This document shows positions 46,101 to 56,879 of a stretch of DNA of 64,000 nt, piece after piece; position 1 is the stretch's first letter, and every line of letters begins with the position of its first letter. Location of the stretch: positions 30,351 to 94,350 of the forward strand of contig VTPC01091255.1 of the NCBI GenBank assembly GCA_011009095.1, given 5' to 3'. The translations under genes were made by a program, and so were the position numbers. Below the pieces are notes generated by a model. It was not told the origin of the DNA, ran no database searches, and saw only the letters and a list, made by a program, of their open reading frames with translations. This stretch comes from Ignelater luminosus. Its lineage: Eukaryota; Arthropoda; Insecta; Coleoptera; Elateridae.

Positions 46101-49100
46101 TTGTATTTATTTTATGGATGCTTTTTCAAAATCAAGTTTATCTTGGTAACGCAAATCAAATTCTCTATTTTCATTTTTTGACTCGAGTTTAAATTTTTAC
46201 ATGAAGCTGTGATCGTAGCCTGTACGATCAAAAATGAAGGGTCCTTAGTTGGATGCTTTTGCACAAGGAAGCTTCGATATTTAAGCCTCAGAATTTTCTG
46301 GGTGTCGGCATGCATCGCAAATGGCATTGATAAAAGTCCGAGGACTTACTATTTACTTACGTTACATTGCACTTCAGTCGTTTTGTTATAGCACCAATAA
46401 CTAGGACCCCAAGAACAAGGATTGTGTCCTGGTGGCGGCACTGAGACGGTAGTTGTGAAGACGGTGGTTGAGATGACGGTGGTTTTAGTACTTGAAGGTT
46501 CAGTAATTAGTTCCGAAATATCCGTTTCAAGAGTAGTGTCCAATCTATTTGGATTAAGAAAAAACAAGGTTTGTAAATTATGAATAGTCGAAGTGTAGAA
46601 AAATAGATTCGCATGCTGTACTTTCAATTGATATCTAACAGAAGTTCATGAAAATCCTTTTTTTACGATACATTGTGAGTCGTCCCATGCCTTTATTTGG
46701 AAGTACAAGTGAAACTTTTTAAGTAGTACCTTTTTCAAAGTTTCCAAGATAAGGTACTACACACACAGAATCCGGTGTTAAAGCACGACCACCTATATTA
46801 GGTTACCTATCGATACTATAAGACTATCTAGATCAGTTTACTTTTTGTTCACTGGCTACGACATCACATAAAATTGTAAAATCAAAACAAAATTTGTACT
46901 TTTTGTGTCTAAAAAACCTATAAGATTAATTGACTTTTTCTGTTACATCTGTTCTGTAGAAAGATCCTCTTGCGCGGGCAATCCTGAAATAGAAAACAAA
47001 GTATGTATTAAATATCTTTTTATGCTGTAGTATTATAAATCGAATCATGAAAACAAAAAGCATCTATTTTATTTTAGAAAGGATTTATTTTATTTTTTAA
47101 AACATAACAAGTTGTGCATTATGATTATTAGAATTACTGTGTTGTATGCTACGAGATAGCTGATTGAATCACTCCCTCGTAAATCCTCGCAACAGAATTC
47201 CCCCTAAATACCTACATGAGTCGAGCCGCCGCCCCCCTATCTTGTGCACTAACTGCTTTCCCTTCTAAGCCACATATTCTACGTGAGCGTTCCAGGACAA
47301 CCTATCGTCTATCATAACTCCCAAATATCTAATACTATCCTTACGATATACTCTATCTTCTCCCATGCTAAAAGTTGGTTTTTTTGTCCTGGCGTTTTTC
47401 CAAAGAATAAAGCTTCTGTTTTATTAACTTTAAATTTTAACTTTTCTTCGTTTGCTCAGTCTACTAAACTACCTAACGCTTCAGTTCCTCTTACTTTTAG
47501 TACTTGAAATTGGGGCGCTCTAACTATCAGTACCGTACATCGACGAACTCAACTATCTCGCACCCTTCCCGAAATCGTGTCCTAAATATACTCTCGTACA
47601 GCAGGTTCCAGCAGATCGGTCCGGAGCAAGAACCCTGCAGGTATCCTCTTTCCAATCCCCTAGACATGTTGCTGAACGAAAGTTCTACTGCAGCTATCCT
47701 GTCTTTAAAATAGCCGTTTACTAACACTCCTGACTTTACTTAAGTTTAGCTGGAGGCAAACAGGCAACAACGCAACAAGAACTGCGCAGGCGCAACAGCC
47801 ATATTAATATATTACGATTTCACTATTACTTTATATTCAAATTTTGTTTGAAGTATTGCACAGGTTTAAAAAACTTTAAATAATTTTAATCAGCATTTAA
47901 TCAGCTGTCAAGGAAATAAATCGATGAGCTTTGATGACCCGAAAGGGCCTAAAGGTGTTCAACATCTGAGATTGAAAGAAAAGCTGGATTTCTGCAACAT
48001 AGAACGAACTTTAAAACCATTTGTTTTCTAATAAACTCAAAGGATATCCATGACTATGAATTTTTTTTCCAGGACTATGCAATGTTTGTTTAAGATGTTA
48101 GAGCCCTGCACGGAACTAAATTCCCAAGCCCGGTCCGACTGGGGACGTGGCCCGAAAAAACCCTGCTGACTGCTTGATCGACTCGATAGAAAAGCCCGAA
48201 GGGCCGAGAAATCTTAAAAGTCCGATAGGCCCGAGAGATCCAAACGACCATATAGGCCCGAAGAGCAGAGAAGTCCAAAAGGACCGACAGGCTCGAGAGG
48301 TCCAAACGGTCTGACACACCCGAGAAGCTCGAAGGGCTAAGAAGTCTAAAAGGCCCGACAGACCCGTATGGTCCGAGAGATTCGACAGGCTCCAACAGCT
48401 CGACAGGTTCGACGGACTGGTTCATCAGACCTAGGCCCGAAAAGTTCCATAAATTTCTCAATTGAGGCCCGGCCCGACTTGAACCTAAGTAAAAGCCTGA
48501 CTAAAAAACCCGGTCCGTGCAGGCCTCTACAAGACATTGATAAACACTAGAAAAAAAGCAAAACCTCACATTAAAAAAAATTCAAATATAAATTAATGGT
48601 GGAATCGTAATATAATAATATTGCTTTCGTCAGCTGGCATGTGCACTTCAGTGCGCCTGAGCAGTTCTTGCTGTGTTGCTGCCAGTTTGCCTGCCGTTGA
48701 ATGATGGGTGTCAGGAGTGGTGCGCTAGTCTAGGGTACTGCGTAAGGATGCTAGCTTCACACAAGTTGTAAAAATTGTGTGTTAAAACATATTCTTTGAA
48801 ATGGCTGTGAAGTGTTTTAAATTCGATTGCCTTATTTTGCAATTTTCTGTTTATACCGGTCACAATAAAATAAATTGTAACGTGTAAAAAGTCTTTTTTA
48901 AAATTTACACTCAGTTTTGTTGAGAATACGATGGCGTTTTCATCTCATACTTATCTAACTTCACAATTTTATAATAACCACATGTGATAATAGTAACATT
49001 GCTAGAAAAGTTAATGTTTTTCTTTTTATTTAAAGCAATACATGTTTAGTAAATAAAAACCTATAATTTAAATACGTGGGATGGTGTAGTCCAAGCCGTA

Positions 49101-52100
49101 GAGATATTTACTTTCCTTATTAGCAAGGTTAATGGAGGGCGAAGCAAATGCAGATTATATTGGACATAAACATTCAATGAACAGCTTATGTGAAAAGGGG
49201 CTTTTAGAGTTCAGGGTTTAGTGTTCAGCTATTACTCAGTTTGTTAAGTCTGCATGTTTACTGAAATGGATGCAAAACATATAACAAAATACTTTTTAAT
49301 TGAATTTTTCGTGTTTTATACTGAGAAAATGAGTGAAGAGCGGATAAAATTGCGAACTACAAAGTGTGTGTGTGAATCAACAAAAATGCTACCAAAGGTA
49401 GCCGCTATTTAGAGGACTTAACCTCTCTATAGCAGGGTGATGGGTAATGATGGGGCGTGAACCAGATGTCAGACACCAAACAGTCCCCTAAGCCAATTTA
49501 GGGGCTGTTGTTTAGGCTATACAAGCAGCGAGCCAAATCACCCAGGACTCCCGACGATCCCGATGGAGCGCCCAAGAACATCCAGCAAGCCGCCGAACAG
49601 TGGCGGCGATGGATGTAATCGAAGAGATGCAGGACGAAGTAAAACGGTTCCTTTCAGAACGGTGTTGGTGTTTGTGTAGTGAGGAGTGTGAGAATACGTA
49701 TATAATTAGTGTAGTGATGTGCGGGTGTCTAGGTGTGTTTGATGTGCCGTGGACTGCTTCAGAAGCTGTTCCGGCATTTGCCTTCACCACTAGGGGAAAC
49801 CACGGAAAACCCTAGTGAGAACAGAGTGGGGACTTTTGCTACCTATAACAAAGGGAAGAGCAGAATCGTTGTTTGTGATTATTTGGAGGGGTTGTGGAAC
49901 ACAGAGAAGGTGAAAGGTGTTGAGTGTTTAGGGTTATCTGAGGGCAATTGGGGTGTTGTTTAGTAGGTCCTCCAAGTCTGGGGTCAAAGGGGTGGCGTTG
50001 CCTAGGTAGATAGCGGAGGGGAACTTGAATTTGTAGGTGACATGACGGGGTTGGTGACCGGCAGGCATGGCGAGAACATCTAGTTGAGTTTCTTAATTGA
50101 GATCAACGGCTCGATGAACATATCGACCCTGAAGTGACTCGAGCCGCGCGTTTATAGGGAGAATGCCGGCCCGTTTGCACACCTCTCCGGAGGGGTGAAA
50201 ACGATCCAGACCCAGCATCACTCTACAGATCCACTTCTCTTTCTGGTGAAGACTATTTTTTTGGTAACGTTTGAGGGCACAGAAGCAGGGGTGGCAACAA
50301 TCGATGAGGGGCCGAATGAAAGTTTTGTAAGTGTGTATGAGAGTCTTGGGGTGGCAACCCCGGAAGTTACCACGAAGCATGGCGAGAATAGAGACGCGGG
50401 GCTGAACGGCGTCGAGACACCTGCCCAGCCCAGCGCTCCAGTGGAGGGTGTGGGTGAAAGTGCAATCTAAGTATTGTACAGAAGGGGAGAGGCAAAGACG
50501 GGAGCCCCAAGGGTCCAGTCGAACATCTCTTTCCTGAAAGCGGGAGCTTTGGGTTTTGAAGGGGTGTGGAAATAAGATAGCCTGCTATTTGTTGGGGTTG
50601 GGTTTGAGGCGCCATAGTCGGAATCAATCTTCTAGTTGAGCGAGCGCTCGAGCCAGATGGCGGTTCACAGTCCTAGCGTTGCGGCACTAGCCCAGAGGGC
50701 GGTATCGTCAGCGTACTGCGTGATTCGGCCGGTCGAGGAATGGATATTGGGGGCCGGTTGCGGCTCAGGTCTGGGTATATCGTAATAGTAGAAGATAAAG
50801 AGGATGGGGGCGAGAATCGAGCCTTGAGGCACGCCGGCTCTGGATGTGAATGGGTTGGAATTTACGCTTTTGATACGTACTCTGTGCTGTCAATGTAATA
50901 GGTAACTATTAATGATTCTGACGAAGCCTGAAGGGAGTTGGGCGTTAAGGAGTTTTTGAAGAAGTCTTTCGTGCCAGATCTTCTCAAAGGTACGTTCGAT
51001 ATCTAAATCACAAAATGTCAAGGTACATGTATTTATTCAGTTCGTGTAAAATTGTCAATTCCAAACCTGAGCAAGTAAAATTGGGACTAATCACAAGCGT
51101 GTTTGTGCTGTTTTCCAGTTCAGGTATAATTGCCCATTTCAGATCTGAACGGGTAGAACTGGAACAAATTACGAGGCTGTCAGGGGCCCGTCAGAGTTTT
51201 TCAACTTCTACACTAGAAACACCGTACTGCAGCGTTTACTTGATTTTTTTAAAATTGTACAGAGAATAACGAAATGCAAAGCCGGGTCTTTAGCCAAATG
51301 TGTGGGCGTGTTGAAGGACAAGTACGACGTGTCTGCAAACAAAAGCGGCCTCAATTGACGTCGAGAAGCTGTGCCGGGAGAGTCTAGCTAGATGTGGCAC
51401 AGCGGAGCTCCGCTAACGTGACAACTCTAGTTTTCTTTTATAGAGTGTTGCAGAAATGCATATAAAGCTTCAGGTAAAGTTATTTTCTGGTAGATTTTAA
51501 ATACAAAACTGTAAATAAAATGTTTCTCTGCAGGTTAGTTTTCTTGTACAGAGCTGTTGAAGGTAGAACATTTAACACCGAATTTCAAACAATTAATGCC
51601 AAAAGCGTAAATGAAATATTTAGGATACCAAGACAAAAATTGTTTGTAATTGAAATTTACAAGTATAATGTTAATTTCACCAGTAGAAACCTTTCTGAAA
51701 ATAATGTTAAAAGCAATAATTACGTTAAATAATAAATGTGACACCAAATTCTTTGTTTTTCAAATTCTGATAGTTTGTGCAGTTTTGAACAACAATAACA
51801 ACAACAGTTTTTTAGTTTCTTGCTACATTTACGTTTAGTTTCTAATTTGTTTTTATTATTGTCCCAATTTTAAATTTTTGCTGTTTGTTATTCTTTATAT
51901 ACTTTGAATTTTTGTTTTATTTATTGTTGGTATTTTCAATTTGTGCTTCGTGTTCTGCCATAGAATATACAAGAAACAAATACATGGACATGATTTGAAT
52001 TCTGGGTGAATGCCGCGGTAATTACAATGAACCTGCTGGAAGGTAAGCTGAACGTTTCCCTCAAAGTCGACATCCAAATCATGTTGTGATACGATCTGGA

Positions 52101-53884
52101 GATCGTAGACTTAGAGAAACGACAAATATTTTTCTGATTCACCACGTAGGCAGAGGCCGGGAACATATAATTAGACAACCTGACTCAGAAGAAAAAATCC
52201 TCGAATTAGTTACCCAACAGTTAAATACTAATGTGCACAGCATTTCAAGACCATCCATACCACAAAACAAGAGTGCAGCATTTTCTTGAAGAAAATTATG
52301 GAAAACACTTGAATGTTTATGAATGATTGTTAGAAAGACAAAGAAGAGATTCAGGTTTTGTAAATAAGTAAAGGCTAAATGCTGAAAATTATTTGAATTT
52401 TCTAAACAACGATTTCCCATTTTTATTCAATGATGTTTCCTTAATGGTTCGACGTGAGATGTGGGTGCAACAAGACCTCGCCCCATCTCACTATTCAACG
52501 GAAGTTCAAGGTGCTAGAAGTTGCTCACGCAGAAGCCCTGATTTAACACCATTAGACTTTTTCTTATGGGGGCATCTGAAGAACATGGTGTATCGGAGTC
52601 TTGTCGACACTCTAGATAAACTAATTGACAGAATTCATCAAACAACAACAACTGCCGACGACAAAATTTAAGTGTTTGGGGTTTCCTTGCAAATACGTCT
52701 AAAATGAACAATCCACAGGGTACGCAAGGTACTATAATGAATACGCATTTGTTAAAATATCCACACATTGATATTTTCTAGAAATCTTTACATAAAATAA
52801 TAAAAATTGAATTTGGCTATAACCTTGACATGCGGAAGTGAATTTTTAAAATATCCTTGAACTAGAATTTTTTTCTATATCAAAAGATAGAGTGAATATC
52901 AGCCTACTTACTTGATACTCCATTTGTTGATTGCCTTTACGCTGTTGCCAAATTTAATATTTTTCCGTCATATGAAAGATCGAAGCACTTAGAAAGTTTT
53001 GAGATCTGTATTAATGCTAGAATAGGCTACCTGAAGCTTTATATGCATTTCTGGGACACCCGGTATACCGAACATCTCCGATATAAAGATGTATGCTCGC
53101 CATTGTAATTGACACATTTTTGAACAAGCACAGGTAGTGTCACACACTAAAGACAACATTTTTACATGTAACCAATAGATGTCTGAGTTGCTGACAACGA
53201 AAGTATTGAACAAGATTGAAGTAATGTTGGAATGTAGGATCAAACTAGAAGACTGTAAAAGGCTGCCAGTAACAAAGAATTATTACACGTAAGAAGGATT
53301 ATTGCAGTATTTTAAGGGTTTAAGATTTAGTTTTTCTATCGAGTTTGTCTTGTGTCAGTACTCACCACAGTATTTAATAATAAAATTCCATTTTAGACTT
53401 ATATAGTAAATTAAGTCTGAGTAGTTATCAATTTTATATCAAAATAATAAAATCAATTCTAAAATACAACAATAGCTGATAAAATCTTGCAATTTTACTA
53501 GCAAATTGCATAATAGATTTTTAATAGTCAATTATAGGGACTATAATAAGATTCTAGTAAGATTTTTTGATTATTGTAGTTACATCTACATTTTTATGTT
53601 TCTTATCTTCCTTATCTAGTTGTAATTAGATTACACTATATTCAAAATGTTATTTAAAAAAAAACAAAAAGAAAGTAAACTAACTAGTGCGCTAAAGACT
53701 ATTAGTACAAAATTTAGTACATTATAGTCTTTTAGAAAAAAAGAAATACTAAAAATCATTTAATTAGAATTTTTCTGCTTGCTCCATTTTATACTAATTT
53801 AGACAGATATTAGTTTTTCAGATAAAAGTCATAACCCTTACCATCAAGCAGGAGGAGATGAACAAACACTAGAAGAACCACCAT
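43128..53884 (-). CDS. Gene A: secreted protein with nine SapA-type modules (12 exons, 466 aa)
   Basis: Coding exons, in order: 53884-53842, 46983-46947, 46544-46361, 45915-45823, 45585-45487, 45423-45277, 45217-45092, 45013-44882, 44628-44461, 44404-44264, 43891-43769, 43235-43128. Every join keeps the frame, giving 466 residues and a TGA stop. Exon 1 is a signal peptide (MVVLLVFVHLLLLDG). Exon 3 adds a Thr-rich linker (TKTTVISTTVFTTTV). Then nine modules of the form C-x2-GP-x-[FY]-WC-x8-C ... [YF]C-x-x-H-x-W (for example CTWGPAFWCTDVRHAFRCGG), each with four Cys and split by a phase-0 intron before its last Cys. This matches SapA domains of prosaposin, which recruit and are cleaved off SapB lipid-binding units; no SapB is visible here. 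Secretion is well supported; function is unknown. Confidence 0.8.
44264..44404 (-). other. Divergent eighth SapA-like module of gene A
   Basis: This exon gives TFEYCFFHGG, then ECKDLAHWVICKEDPYLAVQ and CGSE. The usual GP-x-[FY]-WC is replaced by W-V-I-C: Trp and Cys are separated by two residues. The cysteine count and intron phases are unchanged. The same change is seen in the equivalent module of gene B (60415-60537). Confidence 0.75.
46110..46245 (-). pseudogene. gypsy pol scrap in intron 3 of gene A
   Basis: Minus strand reads QATITASCKNLNSSQKMKIE, close to MITASCKNLTPSQKIRVQQL in the gypsy pol at 40243 and CKNLTPDQKTKM at 63739. This is a short piece of the same family. Confidence 0.6.
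47230..47720 (-). pseudogene. Non-LTR retrotransposon reverse transcriptase fragment (R1/SART-like)
   Basis: Minus strand, in order: YFKDRIAAVELSFSNMSRGL, ERGYLQGSCSGPICWNLLYE, then CEIVEFVDV where FADD is expected (catalytic Asp lost), FKVNKTEALFFGKTPG and YLGVMIDDRLSWNAHVE. These are the fingers/palm to thumb blocks of LINE reverse transcriptases. Several frame changes. It ends against the inverted-repeat element starting at 47725. Confidence 0.72.
47725..48719. mobile_element. Foldback element with about 110-base inverted repeats
   Basis: The left end cactcctgac and right end gtcaggagtg are perfect complements, and the inner arms (47752-47830 and 48600-48695) also pair, for example gcgcctg...cagttcttg...gtttgcctcc. 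The interior holds a younger hAT-like element. No gene is inside. Confidence 0.65.
48099..48529. mobile_element. hAT-like non-autonomous element with an internal 9-base repeat
   Basis: Terminal inverted repeats tagagccctgcacgga and tccgtgcaggcctcta (one mismatch) bound 431 bases. The flanking 8 bases (taagatgt and caagacat) match at five positions, as expected of an old 8-base hAT target duplication. The interior has a degenerate 9-base repeat built on cc-gacag/gcccgagag. The long frames across it are artefacts of the periodicity. Confidence 0.6.
49380..51010 (-). pseudogene. Jockey-like LINE, 3' part of reverse transcriptase and tail
   Basis: Minus strand: TFEKIWHERLLQKLLNAQLP near 50960, FVRIINSYL, GVPQGSILAPILFIFYYYDI near 50830, YADDTALWASAATL near 50700 (the catalytic YADD is intact), then TYKTFIRPLIDCCHPCFCAL near 50330 and PINARLESLQGRY. 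One stop after INSYLLH and some frame changes. The sequence from 50030 to about 49380, rich in C and A runs, looks like its 3' untranslated part. It lies within intron 1 of gene A, in the same direction. Confidence 0.75.
51020..52050. other. Gene-free part of gene A intron 1
   Basis: A stretch of about 95 bases (51020-51175) is repeated once in diverged form, with a half containing 'ttcag...aattg.c.atttc'. Nothing coding recognised. Confidence 0.4.
52060..53052 (+). pseudogene. Tc1/mariner-superfamily transposase remnant
   Basis: A helix-turn-helix-like region (EEKILELVTQQLNTNVHSIS) lies near 52190. The catalytic end is in 52393-52671: MWVQQDLAPSHYSTEVQ and SRRSPDLTPLDFFLWGHLKN, with both later catalytic Asp residues kept. 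It is interrupted by stops near 52290 and 52320. The end cacccggta near 53060 may be a terminal repeat. Confidence 0.7.
53060..53840. other. Gene-free AT-rich part of gene A intron 1
   Basis: No repeats or coding signal recognised. Confidence 0.4.
53842..53884 (-). CDS. Gene A exon 1 (signal peptide), split from the rest by 6.9 kb
   Basis: ATG at 53884-53882 opens a hydrophobic run MVVLLVFVHLLLLD and the exon ends one base into a codon at a GTAAGG donor. Exon 2 (46983-46947) starts with the missing two bases, giving Gly then LPAQEDLSTEQ. The phases fit exactly across the intron, which is the main support. TATAA-like and GATA-type (TTATCA, TTATCG) motifs lie within 60 bases upstream on the minus strand; no promoter was proved. 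Confidence 0.7.
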
Positions 53885-53889
53885 AATTC

Positions 53890-54770
53890 TACACTTTATA
53901 AGAAATAGCCGATAACTGTTGATAAGAATAAAATAAACCAAGTTTTTATTCACAACTAATAAATTTTTAAATAGTTAATAAATCTCAGTAATTGATATCT
54001 TTTCAGGTCCGGTTATTTTGAAGAAAACGTTTCAATTCAGCCAATACTACCTGCAGGAATATTTTCACCGTCTGTAACAAAATAAATAACGCCAGTCCTG
54101 CTTTACTCGAATTGGTTCATTCATCAAAAGTATCAATTAAGAGGTGTATAAAACATTTTTATTAATTTTGCTAATACATAATAAAATATTAGGTACCTGT
54201 AAGAACACAATTTTCTCTTTGCAATATTTAATGTGCAGATTAATTGGACCTATCAACTTTATTAACTGAGCCATTTCTTTCTGTTACTCTTTTAACTTTC
54301 TCTTCCGACGTCTTTCTTGGTCTTCCTTTCTGTTTCTAATATCTCCTCGTTCTTTTTTTCTTGCTGTTTGTATCAGCGTTTAGATTTTCTCTGTATGCTG
54401 TATTTTTATCTTTTCTAATCTTGTCTTTCCTTCTATCTTTCTTAGGTACTATCAAGTGCCCACGCTGGAGACAGTTTTGAAGTTCAGAGATTGCAAGCGT
54501 CATTTAAATTAAATAAATTAATAGTTTTAGAAATACCTACATGATGGACCACCATGAGCCTTTATATGAGATTTATTTGGATTTCTTCCCCTTAAGGTGT
54601 TCCTAAGAAAATCTTTTTTGTTCGTCCCAAGTTAGGAAACCTTTTTTACTTGGAACTTTTTAAAAAATTCTGTAATACGAAATTTGTTAATCAATTAATT
54701 CAAAAATTTTTATAAAAAATAGCTGTACTTATTTAAACAAATAAAACGAATTAACACTGCCATATTACAA
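53890..54770. other. Gene-free stretch upstream of gene A
   Basis: Presumed promoter region at its low end; nothing else recognised. The T/C-rich run near 54280-54430 is low complexity. Confidence 0.35.
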
Positions 54771-54773
54771 ACT

Positions 54774-56430
54774 TTACAAAGTGTATCTGCCTTTTATTTC
54801 AGCAATGGGTTTAAAAACTCTTGTGATTCTATGACTTTCTATTTCATCACAATCCTCTACATCCAGGAAAACAAAAGTGTTTGGGCTACCTCTGTAATTT
54901 CTCAAGAAAGTTATTTTCAAAGTTTCACCCTCCTGATCTTTATCAATAAATTCTTCAATGAAGTGTTTAATTGATTCATTTCTTCTCCCTTCATCATAGA
55001 AAAACTTTACATTAACAAAATCATTAATTTGTACTAGTTGATGCCTCAAATTCATCGATAATCTCCTTGTGAATGGCATTCCGTTCAGCTGATGTAGAAG
55101 GCAATTTGATGTCTTCCAATTCCTCCTCAATATCTAATTCTAACAAAAAAGATTATTCTTCATCACTATCATGGAGAGATATTTTTTCACTTTCATCAAC
55201 TCGATTTCGTTTTTTTTTGTCTTTTCTTCTTCATCGAAGAAATTTCATCAGGTTGATCTGATTCAAAACCTTCTTCTTTAGATTGCTCTTTTCTGCTTTA
55301 TTTTTTGTGCTTGCACTCTGGGCTTGCTTCAGTTTTTTAATAAAAACTTCTTCTGCCATACTTTTTCCAGGTGTGTCATTTATCTTTTTTTTCTATAGGA
55401 TTGAAGACTGTTTCTTTTTTCCTTGTGCTCTTGTAAAAGATGTTTATCAACGTTCTTCTGAGGCTAGGCCAGGATCTTGCAATTCTGATGTGTTCACACG
55501 AGGTAAGCGCTCCAAAACTTCCCGCTTGTTAATTGGGAAAATCCCACTTTTTAATACCAGCTTGCAAATATGTGGATACCCTGTTCTGCAGTTCATCAAA
55601 CATTCTTTTTAGGAGAACAGGGAAGTGATCTTTGCAGAGTGAACTTTTATGTTTTAGTTTCTACTTAAGAAGTTCTCCAAATGGTTTTTAAAAGACTGAA
55701 GACAACCGGATTCTAGGGTTGGTAAAGGTGAGTCCCATAAGCATAATAAACTGGATGTTATTTTCAATGCAAAGTTTAAATACTCTTACACTGAGGTGTA
55801 ATTATTAATTATTGCTTTACGGCGCAATCACCTTGCTTCTTTAGGTAGGGCAGTGCAATTGACTCAAACCAAATCTTCAATTATATTACTTTCAAACCAA
55901 CCTGATTTCGAGCAATTGTAACGTGTAACGCAGGACCACCTTCTGTACAACTATCATACATATTGTCAGATTTATATACAACATAGGCAGCCAATAGTGT
56001 ACCACTGGCACTGTCAGCAAACATAATTGAAAAACTTGGTTTTGTGTAATCAAGGATGCACGTTCGCCGGACAATGACATTGCTGTTGCCAGAATTATCT
56101 TGTATGCTGGTCTCATCAAAATTGATCAAAGCTTGTGGTGAAATATCTTTGATAGATTTTGAGCGTTCGTCAAAATAAGATTCCACAATTTTCTCTGTCT
56201 CGTTTTATATTTGCACTCATGCGACTTTTTATTGCCCTATTCTGTCTTTGAAGAAAACTTTTAATCCACTTTTTTCCTGGTAGATTCTTCACAAAACGAA
56301 CCTCATCCACACCTTTTTCATCTAAATATTTTTTTCACTACACATCTGACATCAAAAGCAGTAAAAGGAAAACTCCACTCATTAGAAACTGCAAAGTTCT
56401 GATTCCTCTTGTTCAGTGAATAGTTACAGG
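54774..56430 (-). pseudogene. pogo-like DDE transposase
   Basis: Minus strand, in order: VRFVKNLPGKKWIKSFLQRQ near 56290 and SRMSANIKRDREN (the HTH region), ALINFDETSIQDNSGNSNVI near 56110 (first catalytic D), SFSIMFADSASGTLLAAYVV and GGPA, ending in a diverged DNxSSH region near 55840, RVFKLCIENNIQF near 55785 and finally VQINDFVNVKFFYD and SPNTFVFLDVEDCDEI near 54880. The gene is nearly complete but broken in the middle and C-terminal third. Confidence 0.75.
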
Positions 56431-56879
56431 AGGTCTGCCACATTTGTTTTGCTGTTTATTTGCTACTCTTTTTTGAACAAACTCAAATTTCAACTATTCA
56501 ACACCAATTTCGTAGAATAAAAAGTTTTAAAATGTCCCGAGTTAGAGCAGCGTTCCATTTCGTGTATTGAAACACGAGAGGGTCATCGACCATCCCGTCA
56601 TTTCAATACGTCGTCAAGTAAATTTGAGAGAAAATTCACTGTCTTGGGTTCAAATTTGGTGGAGCATTCCGTCAAGACTGGATATCAACTGTTCTACTAA
56701 ATTTTAAGTAATTCTAAGTTGATAGTTTTAATTGTTACCTTTCTTTGTGTATTATAATCAACTACTTAGGTAATTTTTGTAAGTAAATTTTACAACGACG
56801 GCTACCCGAGGGTAAAGCTGTAATTAGGGTCAATAATTTTAGTGACCTTAGTGACCTATATCAAATCAAAGCCCAAAAG

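Noticed and set aside
48090-48550. Overlapping open frames of 60-123 codons on both strands
   Set aside because: A 9-base repeat keeps all frames free of stops; no family resemblance.
49512-49963. Frames of 71-92 codons in both directions
   Set aside because: They fall in the presumed 3' untranslated part of the Jockey-like LINE and show no protein-like pattern.
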